From NCBI GenBank assembly GCA_037447655.1, contig JBBHKE010002681.1:1-10250 (forward strand): a stretch of 10,250 nucleotides of DNA, given 5' to 3'. Below, one piece after another: positions 1 through 7,350 of this stretch (position 1 is the stretch's first letter; each line of letters opens with the position of its first letter). The notes beneath the pieces were generated by a model. It was not told where the DNA came from. It saw nothing but the letters and a program-made list of their open reading frames with translations, and did no database searches. Origin of the DNA: Zygnema cylindricum (lineage: Eukaryota > Streptophyta > Zygnematophyceae > Zygnematales > Zygnemataceae). Both the position numbers and the translations under genes were made by a program.

Positions 1-5
1 GCACC

Positions 6-105
6 GTATCGTGCACGCATGCAGAATATCGCGCGTGCGAGCACAATATTGTGCGTGCGTGCGCGATATCGTGTACGCATGCAAAATATTGTGCGCGCAT
101 GCGTC
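6..105. repeat. 20-bp minisatellite, five units
   Basis: Five consecutive units of exactly 20 bp begin at 6, 26, 46, 66 and 86. Each starts with (A/G)TAT(C/T)G followed by a GC-rich part such as TGCACGCATGC or CGCGTGCGAGC, and a partial sixth unit follows to about 112. The units differ at several positions but the period is constant. Long stretches alternate purine and pyrimidine (for example 51-65 and 70-83), a pattern known to favour Z-DNA. The array lies where reverse transcriptase homology stops, so it marks a break in, or an insertion into, the copia element. It may continue left of the window. Confidence 0.8.
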
Positions 106-119
106 CGATACCATGCGGC

Positions 120-1010
120 ATGACAGCCTACCTCATCATCCCAGATTATAACTCCCTCTTCCACACTCCCCTCACTTTTGTTCTTTAGTTCCATAAGAGT
201 GGTACAACTATTAGCCTTTTCCATTTGGAATTTTTCTAACATGTTTCTAAATGCCTCCTTTTGAGTTAATCTTATTATCTTTCTATCTCTGTCTCTCTCT
301 CCTTGAATTCCCAAAATATACCTTGTTTTTTTGATATCCTTCATCTCAAACCTTTGTTTTAGATCATTTTTTAACTTATATACTTTATCCATATATTTAT
401 TTAAAACAAGCAAATCATCAATATACATTACAATAAAAAGAATTCTTTCCTCATCTTCAAACAAATAAATTGAGTGATCTAAGTTGATCCGAATATATCC
501 TAAACCTGTAAAAAACTCATCGAGCTTCTTGTTCCATTGTCAAGGTGCCTGTTTCAGCCCATACAAAGATTTGATCAACCGGCATACCTTCTCTCCTCCC
601 CTTGCTCCATAAATCATTCAGGTTGTCGCATAAAAATCTCCTATTCCAACTCTCCATGTAGGAAGGTACTCTTGATGTCCATCAGATGCACTTCCATGTC
701 TTCTGTTGCCGCCATACTGAGAAGTATCCGAACAGAGGGAAACCTGAGGACTGGAGCAAAAGTCTCTTTGAAGTCAATTCCCTCTTTCTGGGTAAATACC
801 TTCGCCACTAACCAAGCCTTGTAGTGCTCAATGGTGTTATCCGGGTTGAGTTTCAATTTGAATACCCACTTACACTCGATTGGCTTCCTTTCAAGGGGAC
901 AATGCACTTATTCCCACGTATTAGCTGCCATAATCGAATCAATCTCTTCATTAATGGCTCTCTTCCATCGGCTCCTCTCAAGACATTTTATCGCCTCATT
1001 ATAAGTTTGA
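120..1010 (-). pseudogene. Ty1/copia reverse transcriptase, broken by stops
   Basis: Minus-strand translation from about 1010 to 120 gives a Ty1/copia RT (RVT_2 family), which copies the element RNA into cDNA in cytoplasmic virus-like particles. In order it shows the IECKWVFKLKLNPD start, KEGIDFKETFAPVLRFPSVR, the MEVHLMDIKSTFLHGELE region with the first catalytic Asp, the IKSLYGLKQAP segment and the catalytic YIDD box at 414-425. Stops interrupt one otherwise continuous frame at 908-910, 641-643, 614-616 and 540-542. The last falls where the family normally has Arg after QAP, consistent with CGA to TGA decay of a methylated CpG. Recognisable similarity fades after the NMLEKFQMEKANSCTTLM segment, near 140-190, short of RNase H. 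Confidence 0.9.
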
Positions 1011-1600
1011 GGTTCATCGGGATGAGACAGTTTGGTTAACTTGTTGTTAACTTGTTTAACTTGTAGTCTTTTGCTGCTTCTCCTTCCACCCTCAATCTGT
1101 GATGCCGGAATGGATGGCTCTTGTGGATTCTTTCAAACAGTTTCGACTTCTCCCATATCCCTCGATTCCGGGTCTATTTCCACCACGTCTTCCGCTTCGG
1201 TTAGAGTTGGCACCAGGGGTTCCACTGCTGAATCCTCCGCGATTTGATTTGTACGTGCAAGATCATCGTCTTCTTGAAAACTTGGATAGTTAGAAAGCTC
1301 AAAGTCATCAAAAATTTTTTTTAACTCAAAACTGATTTTGAATATCTTTGTATGCTTAAAGGGAAATATATATTTCCCTTCATCCATGACCACAAGATGC
1401 TTTACTAAGATTATATCTTCTCTCTTGAGATGATAAACTATATATCTTTTCACATCTTCGTCATTTCCTAGCAGATATCCTGGTTTGACCATTAGATGCT
1501 TTACTAGGATTATATTTTCTCTCTTGAGATCATAAACTCTATATCTTTTCAAATCTTGATTATATCCTACCAGAAATCCTGGTTTTCCTTTTGGATCCAA
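1011..1600 (-). pseudogene. Integrase C-terminal region and integrase-RT linker
   Basis: Reading leftwards from 1600, the frame begins with LDPKGKPGFLVGY, matching the post-core segment of plant copia integrases (K-x-x-x-FVGY-x(5)-GYR-x-YD). It then runs through an acidic, low-conservation linker (FQEDDDLARTNQ and following) until a stop near 1130. A frame change follows before the RT lead-in HPDEPQTYNEAIKC. The linker is normally hydrophilic and variable, so only the ends identify it. The segment is unusual in holding two copies of a 33-residue block, caused by a 99-bp tandem duplication at about 1390-1587. Confidence 0.8.
1390..1587. repeat. 99-bp in-frame tandem duplication inside the copia pol
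   Basis: AGATGCTTTACTA occurs at 1395 and 1494, and TCCTGGTTT at 1478 and 1577, both at an offset of exactly 99 bp. The sequence between aligns throughout with scattered substitutions. On the minus strand this repeats a 33-residue block ending in RENIILVKHLMV in one copy and REDIILVKHLVV in the other. Because 99 is a multiple of three, the frame is kept. The substitutions show the duplication is not recent. Confidence 0.88.
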
Positions 1601-1782
1601 CTTCCAATTTGACCGATCTGTGTCTAGGCTAAATACTTGACTACCGAAAACCTTTAACTGTTAAACATCTGGTTTTCGGCTGGTCCATCTCTCATAAAGA
1701 GTTTGGCCTTTTAAAGCAAGGTAAGAACTTTATTCTCGACATAACTTGCACAGCTGATAGCTTCGGCCCAAAATCTCCTTCA
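1601..1782 (-). pseudogene. Integrase downstream of the catalytic core, frameshifted
   Basis: This joins the integrase core to the post-core segment. After a stop at 1780-1782, the minus strand reads FWAEAISCASYVENKVLT, which matches the conserved WAEA...YV.NR stretch of copia integrases. A one-base shift near 1710-1720 then moves the reading to ALKGQTLYERW. A further stop at 1661-1663 comes just before QLKVFGSQVF, the KVFG motif of the family. The order of motifs is normal, so only point mutations and a small indel broke it. Confidence 0.8.
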
Positions 1783-2217
1783 TATTTTCTTATGTGAGAG
1801 CATACTTCTGGCATTATCACTTAGAGTTCTATTTAACCTCTCGGCTACACCATTCTGCTCATGATTTTCAGGAACTGTCTTCTGGTGTTGCACTCCATCT
1901 TCTCTCAAAAAATCCTCAAACTGATAGGAGGGATACTCTCCCCCATTATCACTCCTTACTCTCTTAATAGAGGTTTCATGGAGTTTCTCACTCCATGCCT
2001 TATATTCCTTAAAAACCTGTGAGGCTTCTAATTTATTTTTCAAAAAATACACTCTAGAGTATCGAGACCAATCCTCAATGATTGTCATCATAAACCTTTT
2101 ACCACCGGGTGAGGGCACTTTGGCCGGTCCCCAAATATCAGTGTGTACCAAGTCTAACACTTTTTCCCCTTTATAAGTGGCTTCCTTTGGGATAGGTAAT
2201 CTGTATGCTTTTCCTTG
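1780..2217 (-). pseudogene. Ty1/copia integrase catalytic core (rve), DD35E
   Basis: Integrase inserts the cDNA into the host chromosome. The open stretch reads MLDLVHTDIWGPAKV at its start, then GGKRFMMTIIEDWSRY, RSDNGGEY and HEQNGVAERLNRTL. The catalytic acids are all present: Asp codon at 2137-2139, Asp at 1948-1950 and Glu at 1840-1842, giving 35 residues between the second and third as in the rve superfamily. The frame extends back to the insertion edge at 2217 and includes GKAYRLPIPK, the usual tail of the zinc-binding domain. The core has no internal stop, so it is the best preserved part of the element. Nonetheless it lacks its own start and ends at a stop at 1780. Confidence 0.93.
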
Positions 2218-2221
2218 AGCA
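2218..2221. repeat. Target-site duplication AGCA, left copy
   Basis: AGCA directly precedes the TGTC end of the nested insertion and matches 3399-3402 on the other side. Extending to 5 bp gives one mismatch (GAGCA against AAGCA). Confidence 0.55.
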
Positions 2222-3398
2222 TGTCATTCCGCATTCTGTCGGGACATTAATTTAGTTCATTTGTAGGATTATCATAGGCTGCAGCCACACTAATTTTGTT
2301 TCGAGTACGAATTGTGTGTAGACGCATGAATTATTGTGTACTTTGATTAGAGTGACGCGGGTGGAACGGAGGTACATATTTACGTGAACAAGAGCGACCG
2401 TACGTGAATATATGTTGCATATTTTGACTTCACGCGGCAGCCGACCGTTATAGAATTGTACGTACGATTTTGGACAGTTGGCGCTGAAATGATTGGATGA
2501 ACTTAAGTCATGAATCCTTGTAGATTCACGCATTTCCATGTAGATTAAGAAGGGTTTTAATTCGTCGACCGTGAATTTTGTAACGTAGGCATTTGGTCCT
2601 GGTCGCCTATTAGCCAGGACCCAAAGTAGGCGCAGATTGTACAGAAAATACCCTTACGCTATTGGTTACTTGGAATTAGTCAGAGCTTAGTACTAAGTCA
2701 GGAAAGTAAATTATGTACTCTCATAATTTCAAAGTACAGGAATTGGTTTTAGGAGATTTTGAAGCTTTCTGTCGTTTTCTTCTTCCTTAGTTTTTTTCCT
2801 GTACGAATTATCTAAGCTTTCTCTGAGGCGTTTTCTACCTGCAGCTTGTTAGCGCAAAGTTTTTCTCCTCACTATCATACTTTCTTGTAAAAGTCCTACA
2901 AATTAATTCACTTGGCCTACGCCAAGGTCCGCAAGGTTTCCCTTTATCAAACTCTTTTGGTGTGGATTCGGCCACAGCCGACTTTCTCAGGCTGTGTTTG
3001 AACCCTTGTGAATGTATTCGGTGCATTAGGTTTGATATTTTGCTTTGCATCTCTGTCGCCTTTTTTTGCAGTTTATTGGTGGCTTGCTGAATTCTTGTTA
3101 TCTCGGATTCAAAATTCTATTGTTGGTTTGTGGTATCTTTTCTTTGGTGGTTTATTTATCTACAATCTTAAACCTAACTTCTGTAAAGAATACATCCAGA
3201 CCGTAGAGCCTAGTGGCTATCGATCGGCTTAGTGAATAAATGAATCCCTTGGCCGCCCACTCACCTTCCACCTTTCCCTTTTCACATTGTCATATCTATT
3301 TTTTGTTTGTATTTTCATTTTTTTTGCTTTGATACCTTTTCTGCTCAACAGCTGGTTGGGTGGCATGATTTTTGGACCAATTAGACACATGCACGACA
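2222..3398. mobile_element. Nested insertion with TG...CA ends, candidate solo LTR
   Basis: This 1177-bp segment splits the pre-integrase zinc-binding site of the copia element. It begins TGTCATTCC and ends GCACGACA, so the termini are TGTC and GACA. It is flanked by identical AGCA at 2218-2221 and 3399-3402. The two copia flanks are in the same reading frame once one copy of AGCA is discounted. TG...CA ends with a short duplication fit a solo LTR, although LTR elements more often make 5-bp duplications. No protein domain, primer site or polypurine tract was recognised inside. The short open frames in it (for example 3008-3232, Phe/Leu/Trp-rich) look accidental. Orientation is undetermined. 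It could also be a non-autonomous DNA element. Confidence 0.6.
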
Positions 3399-3402
3399 AG
3401 CA
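3399..3402. repeat. Target-site duplication AGCA, right copy
   Basis: AGCA directly follows the GACA end of the nested insertion and mirrors the copy at 2218-2221. Confidence 0.55.
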
Positions 3403-3569
3403 CAACCACTACAGTCACTTAGGTTTTCACTTTCTCCGAATTGAATTCCTTCCACTATTCCCATCTTTTACATTTCTTTCAACTTATCTAAATGCACATG
3501 TCGAAGCCTCTTATGCCACAACATAATATCATGAACACTAGCATAGTAAAGTTTCTTCTTTTCATTGCT
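3403..3569 (-). pseudogene. GAG pre-integrase domain (N-terminal zinc site of integrase), interrupted
   Basis: After the protease frame stops at 3570-3572, the same frame continues with KKLYYASVHDIMLWHKRLRHV, the H-x(5)-H part of the H-H-C-C zinc site that starts copia integrase. A stop lies at 3468-3470. The two cysteines follow as DCSGC about 29 residues after the second His, directly at the insertion edge. The GK..R tail lies on the far side of the insertion, at about 2200-2217. Family members usually have LWH.RLGHV, and here Gly is replaced by Arg. Confidence 0.85.
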
Positions 3570-4052
3570 TCAAATCAGCCTAAACATCCCTTGGCTACCT
3601 TTTTCAGCAGTGAAATAAACTTTCTCATCAAAGCTAGCTGTAAAGGTTCCCTTCCTAGTGCTAGTTTCAAAACCATTATCATCTAACACAGACGTTGAGA
3701 TGAGGTTTTTGTTTAACTTTGAAATAAACAGCACATCAAAGAATTTCACTATGTATGTCTTTCCCTCCACTAAGACTTTCAGATCTACTGATCCTACTAT
3801 AGTAGTAGTGACTACCCTCCCATCCCCATACTCACTCTCTACGGTGGAAATCTTTCTCATATTAATGAACATGTGTTTATCCTTACACATGTGCATGGAG
3901 GCACCGGAATCCACAATCCAACCTCCTTCACCTTTCAAACATCCAAAAGCACACTTCTGCTTTCGAGGAATTTCAACCTCGGTATTTGCCTCCAACTTCT
4001 CATCCAGCAAGAGCTCACCGTCATCGTCCTCGGATTCCTTCTCGTGTACCTA
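3570..4052 (-). pseudogene. Ty1/copia aspartic protease
   Basis: The retropepsin-like protease that matures the Gag-Pol polyprotein. The minus strand shows GGWIVDSGASMHMCKDKHMF, with the catalytic DSGA at 3897-3911, then a beta-rich stretch including VGSVDLKVLVEGKTYIVKF and VLFISKLNKNLISTSVLDD, close to the VLYVPGLNKNLLS motif of plant copia. The open stretch from the ATG at 4010 to the stop at 3570-3572 covers 146 residues. An in-frame stop at 4050-4052 separates it from the zinc knuckle, in the same frame. An acidic spacer (ESEDDDGELLLDE) precedes the protease. Confidence 0.9.
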
Positions 4053-4130
4053 AGTCACAAGAGCCTTTTTCTTTCCTCTAGAAGGTCCACCGATCTGCCT
4101 CTGCTTTAACCAAAGTTTGGTTAGCTTAGT

Positions 4131-4172
4131 GCACTCCGCCATATAGTGCCCAAGTTTCTTACAAAAATGACA
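4131..4172 (-). pseudogene. Gag CCHC zinc knuckle
   Basis: The nucleocapsid zinc knuckle that binds element RNA. The minus strand encodes CHFCKKLGHYMAEC, an exact C-x2-C-x4-H-x4-C knuckle of 14 residues with all four zinc ligands intact. It lies in the same frame as the protease, but one base out of frame with the upstream gag across the 11-C run at 4221-4231. Confidence 0.93.
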
Positions 4173-4220
4173 CAAACCCTTGTGAGCCATTGGTCGAGAC
4201 TCCTCGGTCTGATTATTCTG

Positions 4221-4231
4221 CCCCCCCCCCC
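4221..4231. repeat. C(11) homopolymer, gag frameshift site
   Basis: Eleven consecutive C on the plus strand read as a glycine-codon run on the minus strand. Gag upstream and zinc knuckle downstream are out of frame by one base across it, and twelve bases would keep them in register. Replication slippage or a sequencing error would both explain it. Confidence 0.75.
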
Positions 4232-4956
4232 TCCATAATTTCCGACCGGTTTCCTAGAGTAGTTGTTCCTCTAGTCGGTCCCAGCTGCCAAGGCTTGCCC
4301 ACTCTTTCCTCCATTTCGGATCTCAATCTTGTTCTCCCGAACGAGAATCATCCCTACCACTGAATTCCATATCCACCTTGAGTTTGGCAAGTCCTACACA
4401 CGATTGACTATGTTCTCGAACTCATTTGGTAACTTCATGAGCAAGCAATTAACCTTCATCTTTTCAGTTTCAATCTGTTCAACACTCTCTAGCTCCATGA
4501 AAAGTGTTGCGAGCTCATTACAAAAATCGAACATCTTCCCCCCTTTGTATACATATGCGTGAATTTTTTGATCAGCCTACTGCTGTTGCTGAATTGTACC
4601 ACTTCGGTACATCCCTATGAGAGCTACCCAAAGATCAAATGCCCTCTCTACCTGGAAATGAAGAGATGCAAGCCCTTGAGTAAGATGGCAGAGAATGAAG
4701 TGCTTTGACGCGATATTGTTGTAGTCCAAGGTATCGGTATCATTCTCCTCGTTCCTCGCAATAGGTGACAGGAATGCCGAACCGGTTGCTGTCGATGTGA
4801 CTGTCTCTTTCTCCTTTCCTTTCTCCACCACCTCCCCTTCCTTTGTCTCCTCCGTCGGAGATGGATGTGTATCTCTCGTGAATCTGCTTCCTCTAAAACC
4901 CTTGAGGGTTGCCAAGACAGGATGGACGCCTCACTCGTCCACTCACTATTCCCCAA
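4232..4956 (-). pseudogene. Copia gag (UBN2-like) remnant
   Basis: The capsid-forming part of Gag. The clear portion runs from about 4720 to 4390 and reads NNIASKHFILCHLTQGLASL, then FDLWVALIGMY, FCNELATLFMELESVEQIE and MKVNCLLMKLPNEFENIV. This matches the pattern of plant copia Gag with its LW..L...Y and LP..(F/Y) landmarks. Stops fall at 4577-4579 and 4394-4396. The remaining stretch to the glycine run (NYSRKPVGNYG) stays in that frame apart from another stop near 4270. The N-terminus is uncertain: ATGs at 4915 and 4956 are in different frames, and the sequence there is charged and not recognisable, so a frameshift or a degraded start is likely. Confidence 0.8.
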
Positions 4957-5022
4957 AACCTTTTCTCACATAGAGCTCCTATATTCATACTGTTCCAGTA
5001 AATGATGCAAGTTCTATTAAAG

Positions 5023-5048
5023 ATGGGCACCCTATAGGGTGGGCCCAT
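5023..5048. promoter_or_regulatory. Leader hairpin between primer site and gag
   Basis: The arms ATGGGC-ACCCTA and TAGGGT-GGGCCCAT pair with a two-base bulge around the perfect 12-bp palindrome ACCCTATAGGGT. It lies in the untranslated leader, between primer site and gag, where retroelement RNAs often carry packaging or dimerisation structures. The pairing is seen in the sequence. The function is inference. Confidence 0.45.
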
Positions 5049-5100
5049 AACCTGCAAATCCGAGACCTCCATAGGCCCTCAAAGTAAGCAGCTCACACGA

Positions 5101-5117
5101 AGGCTCTGTGATAACAC
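5101..5117 (-). other. Degenerate primer-binding site (tRNA-Met type)
   Basis: The minus strand reads TGTTATCACAGAGCC next to the LTR edge. The common plant copia site is TGGTATCAGAGC, complementary to the 3' end of initiator tRNA-Met. The match needs one substitution and a two-base insertion (CA). Position and orientation, just inside the right-hand LTR, are as expected. Confidence 0.55.
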
Positions 5118-5385
5118 TGACCCTTCTGAGTTCTAGGAAAAATAACTGCCACCTTGGCAAACAAAAACTTTGACTACCTCCACCTCGTGAAAGCAAGACT
5201 CCCCTGAGTGGATAGCAAAAAGAATCTCTGAATTTGCTCCCCTGAGCAGTAAGTTATGGAGGGTCAAAGTTGATTTTTTGTACAAAAGCTCTCTAGGAGA
5301 GAGGGTCCTATCTACCAAATTTTTCTAAGTCCTATCGCTCTCTAAAGCTCTATCTACGACACCAATCAAAATACTGTGTCGCACA
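5118..5385 (-). repeat. Putative 5' LTR of the copia element
   Basis: The region between the primer site and the point where sequence character changes is taken as the 5' LTR. On the plus strand it begins TGACCC and ends GCACA, giving TG...CA ends and 268 bp. Alternative edges are 5107 on the left (TGTG, mirroring CACA) and 5368 on the right (AATCA). A hairpin CGACAC/GTGTCG lies at 5357-5381, near the outer end. The matching 3' LTR is not in the window, so the assignment rests on position, ends and adjacency to the primer site. The putative flanking duplication on this side would be GAAAG (5386-5390). Confidence 0.5.
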
Positions 5386-6279
5386 GAAAGGTAAAGGTAC
5401 CGGTGTACTTTCTGTACATCCATTGTACGACATGGCCAACCAATCAACACATGTCATATCTAGATTCGTTTCTTGTAATCCTCGAAGATGTTGTAATCTA
5501 ATGTGGTCGTGCCACTTGTCAATTGATGTGGCGGTGATCGAAAATCGTGGAAATCGTATTCCGCAATCTGGCATTCTTCGCGGCCGTCCGATCGAAACCG
5601 AGTTTTTATCGCAGCCGTCATAAATCCTTGCGCGATATTTATTTCGCTATCGAAACAAAATGCGGGGTATCCGTTTCGGAAACCATACCGTACTCCGTAC
5701 TTTACAAAAATATGTATCTATGCGCGACGTTTATAGCTATAGTTAAATGAATTAGTTCAAGCTTCACAGTTTAAATATTTGTCAAACCCTACATGTCTTA
5801 GCACTGATCTTATACTATAGGATAAAGCTACCGTCTATTTCAGACTTGACGGACGGCATGTACTACGATCAAATCCTGGGTCCGTCAAGTATATTTTGTT
5901 AAATCTACCAAAATCTACCACCTGTCTCTCTATCTCTTAAGGAGCATAGGCAGCCATGGCTTTAGCTTCCGTTCAACTTCCAGTGACTGCGACAAGTGTG
6001 AGAGTTGAATAGAGGAGTTAGAAGCAGACTGCCTTGGCTTCTTTTCTGCCTTTCATTTTAGACCTAGAAAATATTATAAATAACCATTAATTTCTACAGT
6101 AACCGTGGAGGGGGTCTTGACCAATGGACGCCATTTCGCAAAAGCGAAGTCTGTCAAAGCGCTTCTCTCTCTCCCTCTCCCACTAATGGGTATATCTCAC
6201 AATTCTTGCAATGAAAAAACGCAAGAAATGTAATTAATGAAATATCTATAAAAATATTTATGTCGGCTATCTTTTAGTT
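5386..6279. other. Unannotated flank, no gene recognised
   Basis: No coding region, RNA gene or known element was recognised in this 0.9-kb stretch next to the LTR. It is rich in CpG (for example 5515-5700, with several ATCGAAA motifs). It contains a hairpin at 5844-5890 and a short ATG-initiated frame at 5956-6012, both described separately. The open frames on either strand at about 5350-5750 lack recognisable motifs. Confidence 0.6.
5844..5890. repeat. 11-bp perfect inverted repeat
   Basis: ACTTGACGGAC at 5844-5854 and GTCCGTCAAGT at 5880-5890 are exact reverse complements with a 25-base loop. No terminator or miRNA-like context is evident. It could be a relic of a small inverted-repeat transposon. 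Confidence 0.7.
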
Positions 6280-6670
6280 TATTTCGATGGCAAGTAGAGT
6301 GAGAACAAACGATAAAACAAAATCGGGAAACCATGGCGGAATGTTTTAGATTTAGTGACGTCAACGCTATTTTAAGTGAGCGTGACTCAAAATGTCACAA
6401 ACCCTAAACATCTACAATATCACTAGTAGCTAGACGTGTACAAAGTCAGTATTTTGTAAACGTCAACAATTGTCGTGAGTTTTGTAGTCGTCCACAAACC
6501 GTCACAAATTACACCTATGTCTACGTTCTTCATGATCTAAAGTAACGATTTGATTTTTTTACATACGAATGCTCTTAAAGTATTACGAAGAATCTTCGCT
6601 AAAAACAAAGTTACAAGACTAAAGTTTTAGTTACATGCGAAAGTGCCCTAATAACGATACACATTGCTAC
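6280..6670. repeat. Repeat unit 0 of a ~1-kb diverged direct repeat family
   Basis: By eye this aligns to about 7558-7920. GGCAAGTAGAGTGAGAACAA at 6289 matches GGCAAGTGGGAAGAAGAAAA at 7567, the GTCAC blocks at 6501 and 7753 correspond, and GAATCTTCGCTAAAAACAAAG at 6590 matches the block at 7845. The offset drifts smoothly from about 1278 to 1255. The left edge is not fixed, and the segment to the left of 6280 was not alignable. Confidence 0.5.
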
Positions 6671-7084
6671 CATTGTGAATCTCTTATAGTGTTGGTATTA
6701 CTATATTAGAGCCACTAACTTTTGACCCTTTAACCTAAAATATAATTGACAATAATGATTTTCCATTCACGTTAATGTAGATACGGTTTGGGCCGTACAT
6801 CCATCGGAAGGTTTTTGTAATTGTACCAACATCATTAGTGGATGTAATATTTAGGTCCATCGGATAGTGTTTGTAAACAGGTTTTAGCATACGTGTTAAA
6901 CTTTGAGTGGTACCACATACGTTAAATGTTATATATTGAAAATCTTGAAAGATTTTTCAAATAGTGCAGTTTTATTTTAACATCTATGCCAATTGTTATT
7001 AGCGATTGTAAGTTATAAGTGTTAAAATTTAATTTGCGTTAATAAATCTAATTTTGGTTTTTCAAGATTTCGAAAAAAATAGTT
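6671..7084. other. AT-rich spacer, no gene
   Basis: No coding potential was recognised. Within it, TCCATCGGA recurs at 6800 and 6856, each followed by a similar GTTTGTAA stretch, giving a diverged direct repeat about 56 bp apart. A near-perfect hairpin (TTGAAAATCT / AGATTTTTCAA) lies at 6936-6960. Extra sequence here may account for the longer spacing between repeat units 0 and 1. Confidence 0.5.
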
Positions 7085-7237
7085 TACTCTAAAGGAACTT
7101 TTGCCTGTGCTAAAGTTACAGCTATTTTCTGTCTTTTTCCTCTATAACTTGAAAAAAACAAGAAAATTCGTAGCCGTTCCAAAAAATTGAAATTACCACC
7201 GTACAAATTGCGTAACCCTTAAACTTTAAATGTACTA

Positions 7238-7281
7238 CAATTTATCGTCTAGCGCAATGCAATTTGTCGTCTAGCGCATTT
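7238..7281. repeat. 22-bp tandem duplication
   Basis: CAATTTATCGTCTAGCGCAATG at 7238-7259 is followed immediately by a second copy at 7260-7281 that matches at 19 of 22 positions. Repeat unit 2 has only one copy at the corresponding place (about 8265), so the duplication postdates the separation of the units or was lost in unit 2. Confidence 0.85.
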
Positions 7282-7324
7282 CGACCTATTTTCGCGTTCT
7301 TTCATCTCATGTTCAAACTTTACA

Positions 7325-7350
7325 TAAAATCACCTCGCGAGGTGATTTTA
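7325..7350. repeat. Perfect 26-bp palindrome
   Basis: The left arm TAAAATCACCTCG is followed without spacer by its exact reverse complement CGAGGTGATTTTA, with the centre at 7337/7338 (CGCG core). In the homologous repeat unit at about 8325-8350 the palindrome is absent. The core TCGCGAGGTGAT recurs at about 9408-9419. Confidence 0.95.

Larger units (their letters stand above)
111..5385 (-). mobile_element. Degenerate Ty1/copia LTR retrotransposon, 3' end missing
   Basis: On the minus strand the order is LTR, primer site, gag, protease, integrase, reverse transcriptase. Integrase upstream of RT is the diagnostic order of Ty1/copia, as opposed to Ty3. Every domain is recognisable by motif, but the reading frame is broken by at least eight in-frame stops and several frameshifts, and a 1.18-kb insertion splits it. 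RNase H, polypurine tract and 3' LTR are not visible. They either lie left of the minisatellite, outside the window, or are lost. Without the second LTR and the left target-site duplication, neither age nor exact ends can be measured. Clade within copia is not assigned. Confidence 0.93.

Noticed and set aside
1-110. CRISPR-like array
   Set aside because: The 20-bp units are contiguous with no spacers, so this is a minisatellite.
3008-3232. 74-codon hydrophobic open frame inside the nested insertion
   Set aside because: The Phe/Leu/Trp richness follows from T-rich DNA. It is short and has no family match.
3658-4053. 131-codon plus-strand open frame
   Set aside because: Antisense shadow of the copia protease, whose DSGA and flanking motifs are on the minus strand.
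4648-4956. 102-codon minus-strand frame rich in Arg
   Set aside because: Out of frame with the recognisable gag segment. The arginine run comes from reading a Lys/Glu-rich stretch in the wrong frame, although its ATG could be near the true gag start.
5023-5048. Bacterial-type intrinsic terminator
   Set aside because: The hairpin has no following T-run and lies in a plant retroelement leader.
5350-5574. 74-codon minus-strand open frame crossing the LTR edge
   Set aside because: Spans the boundary between LTR and flank and has no motif.
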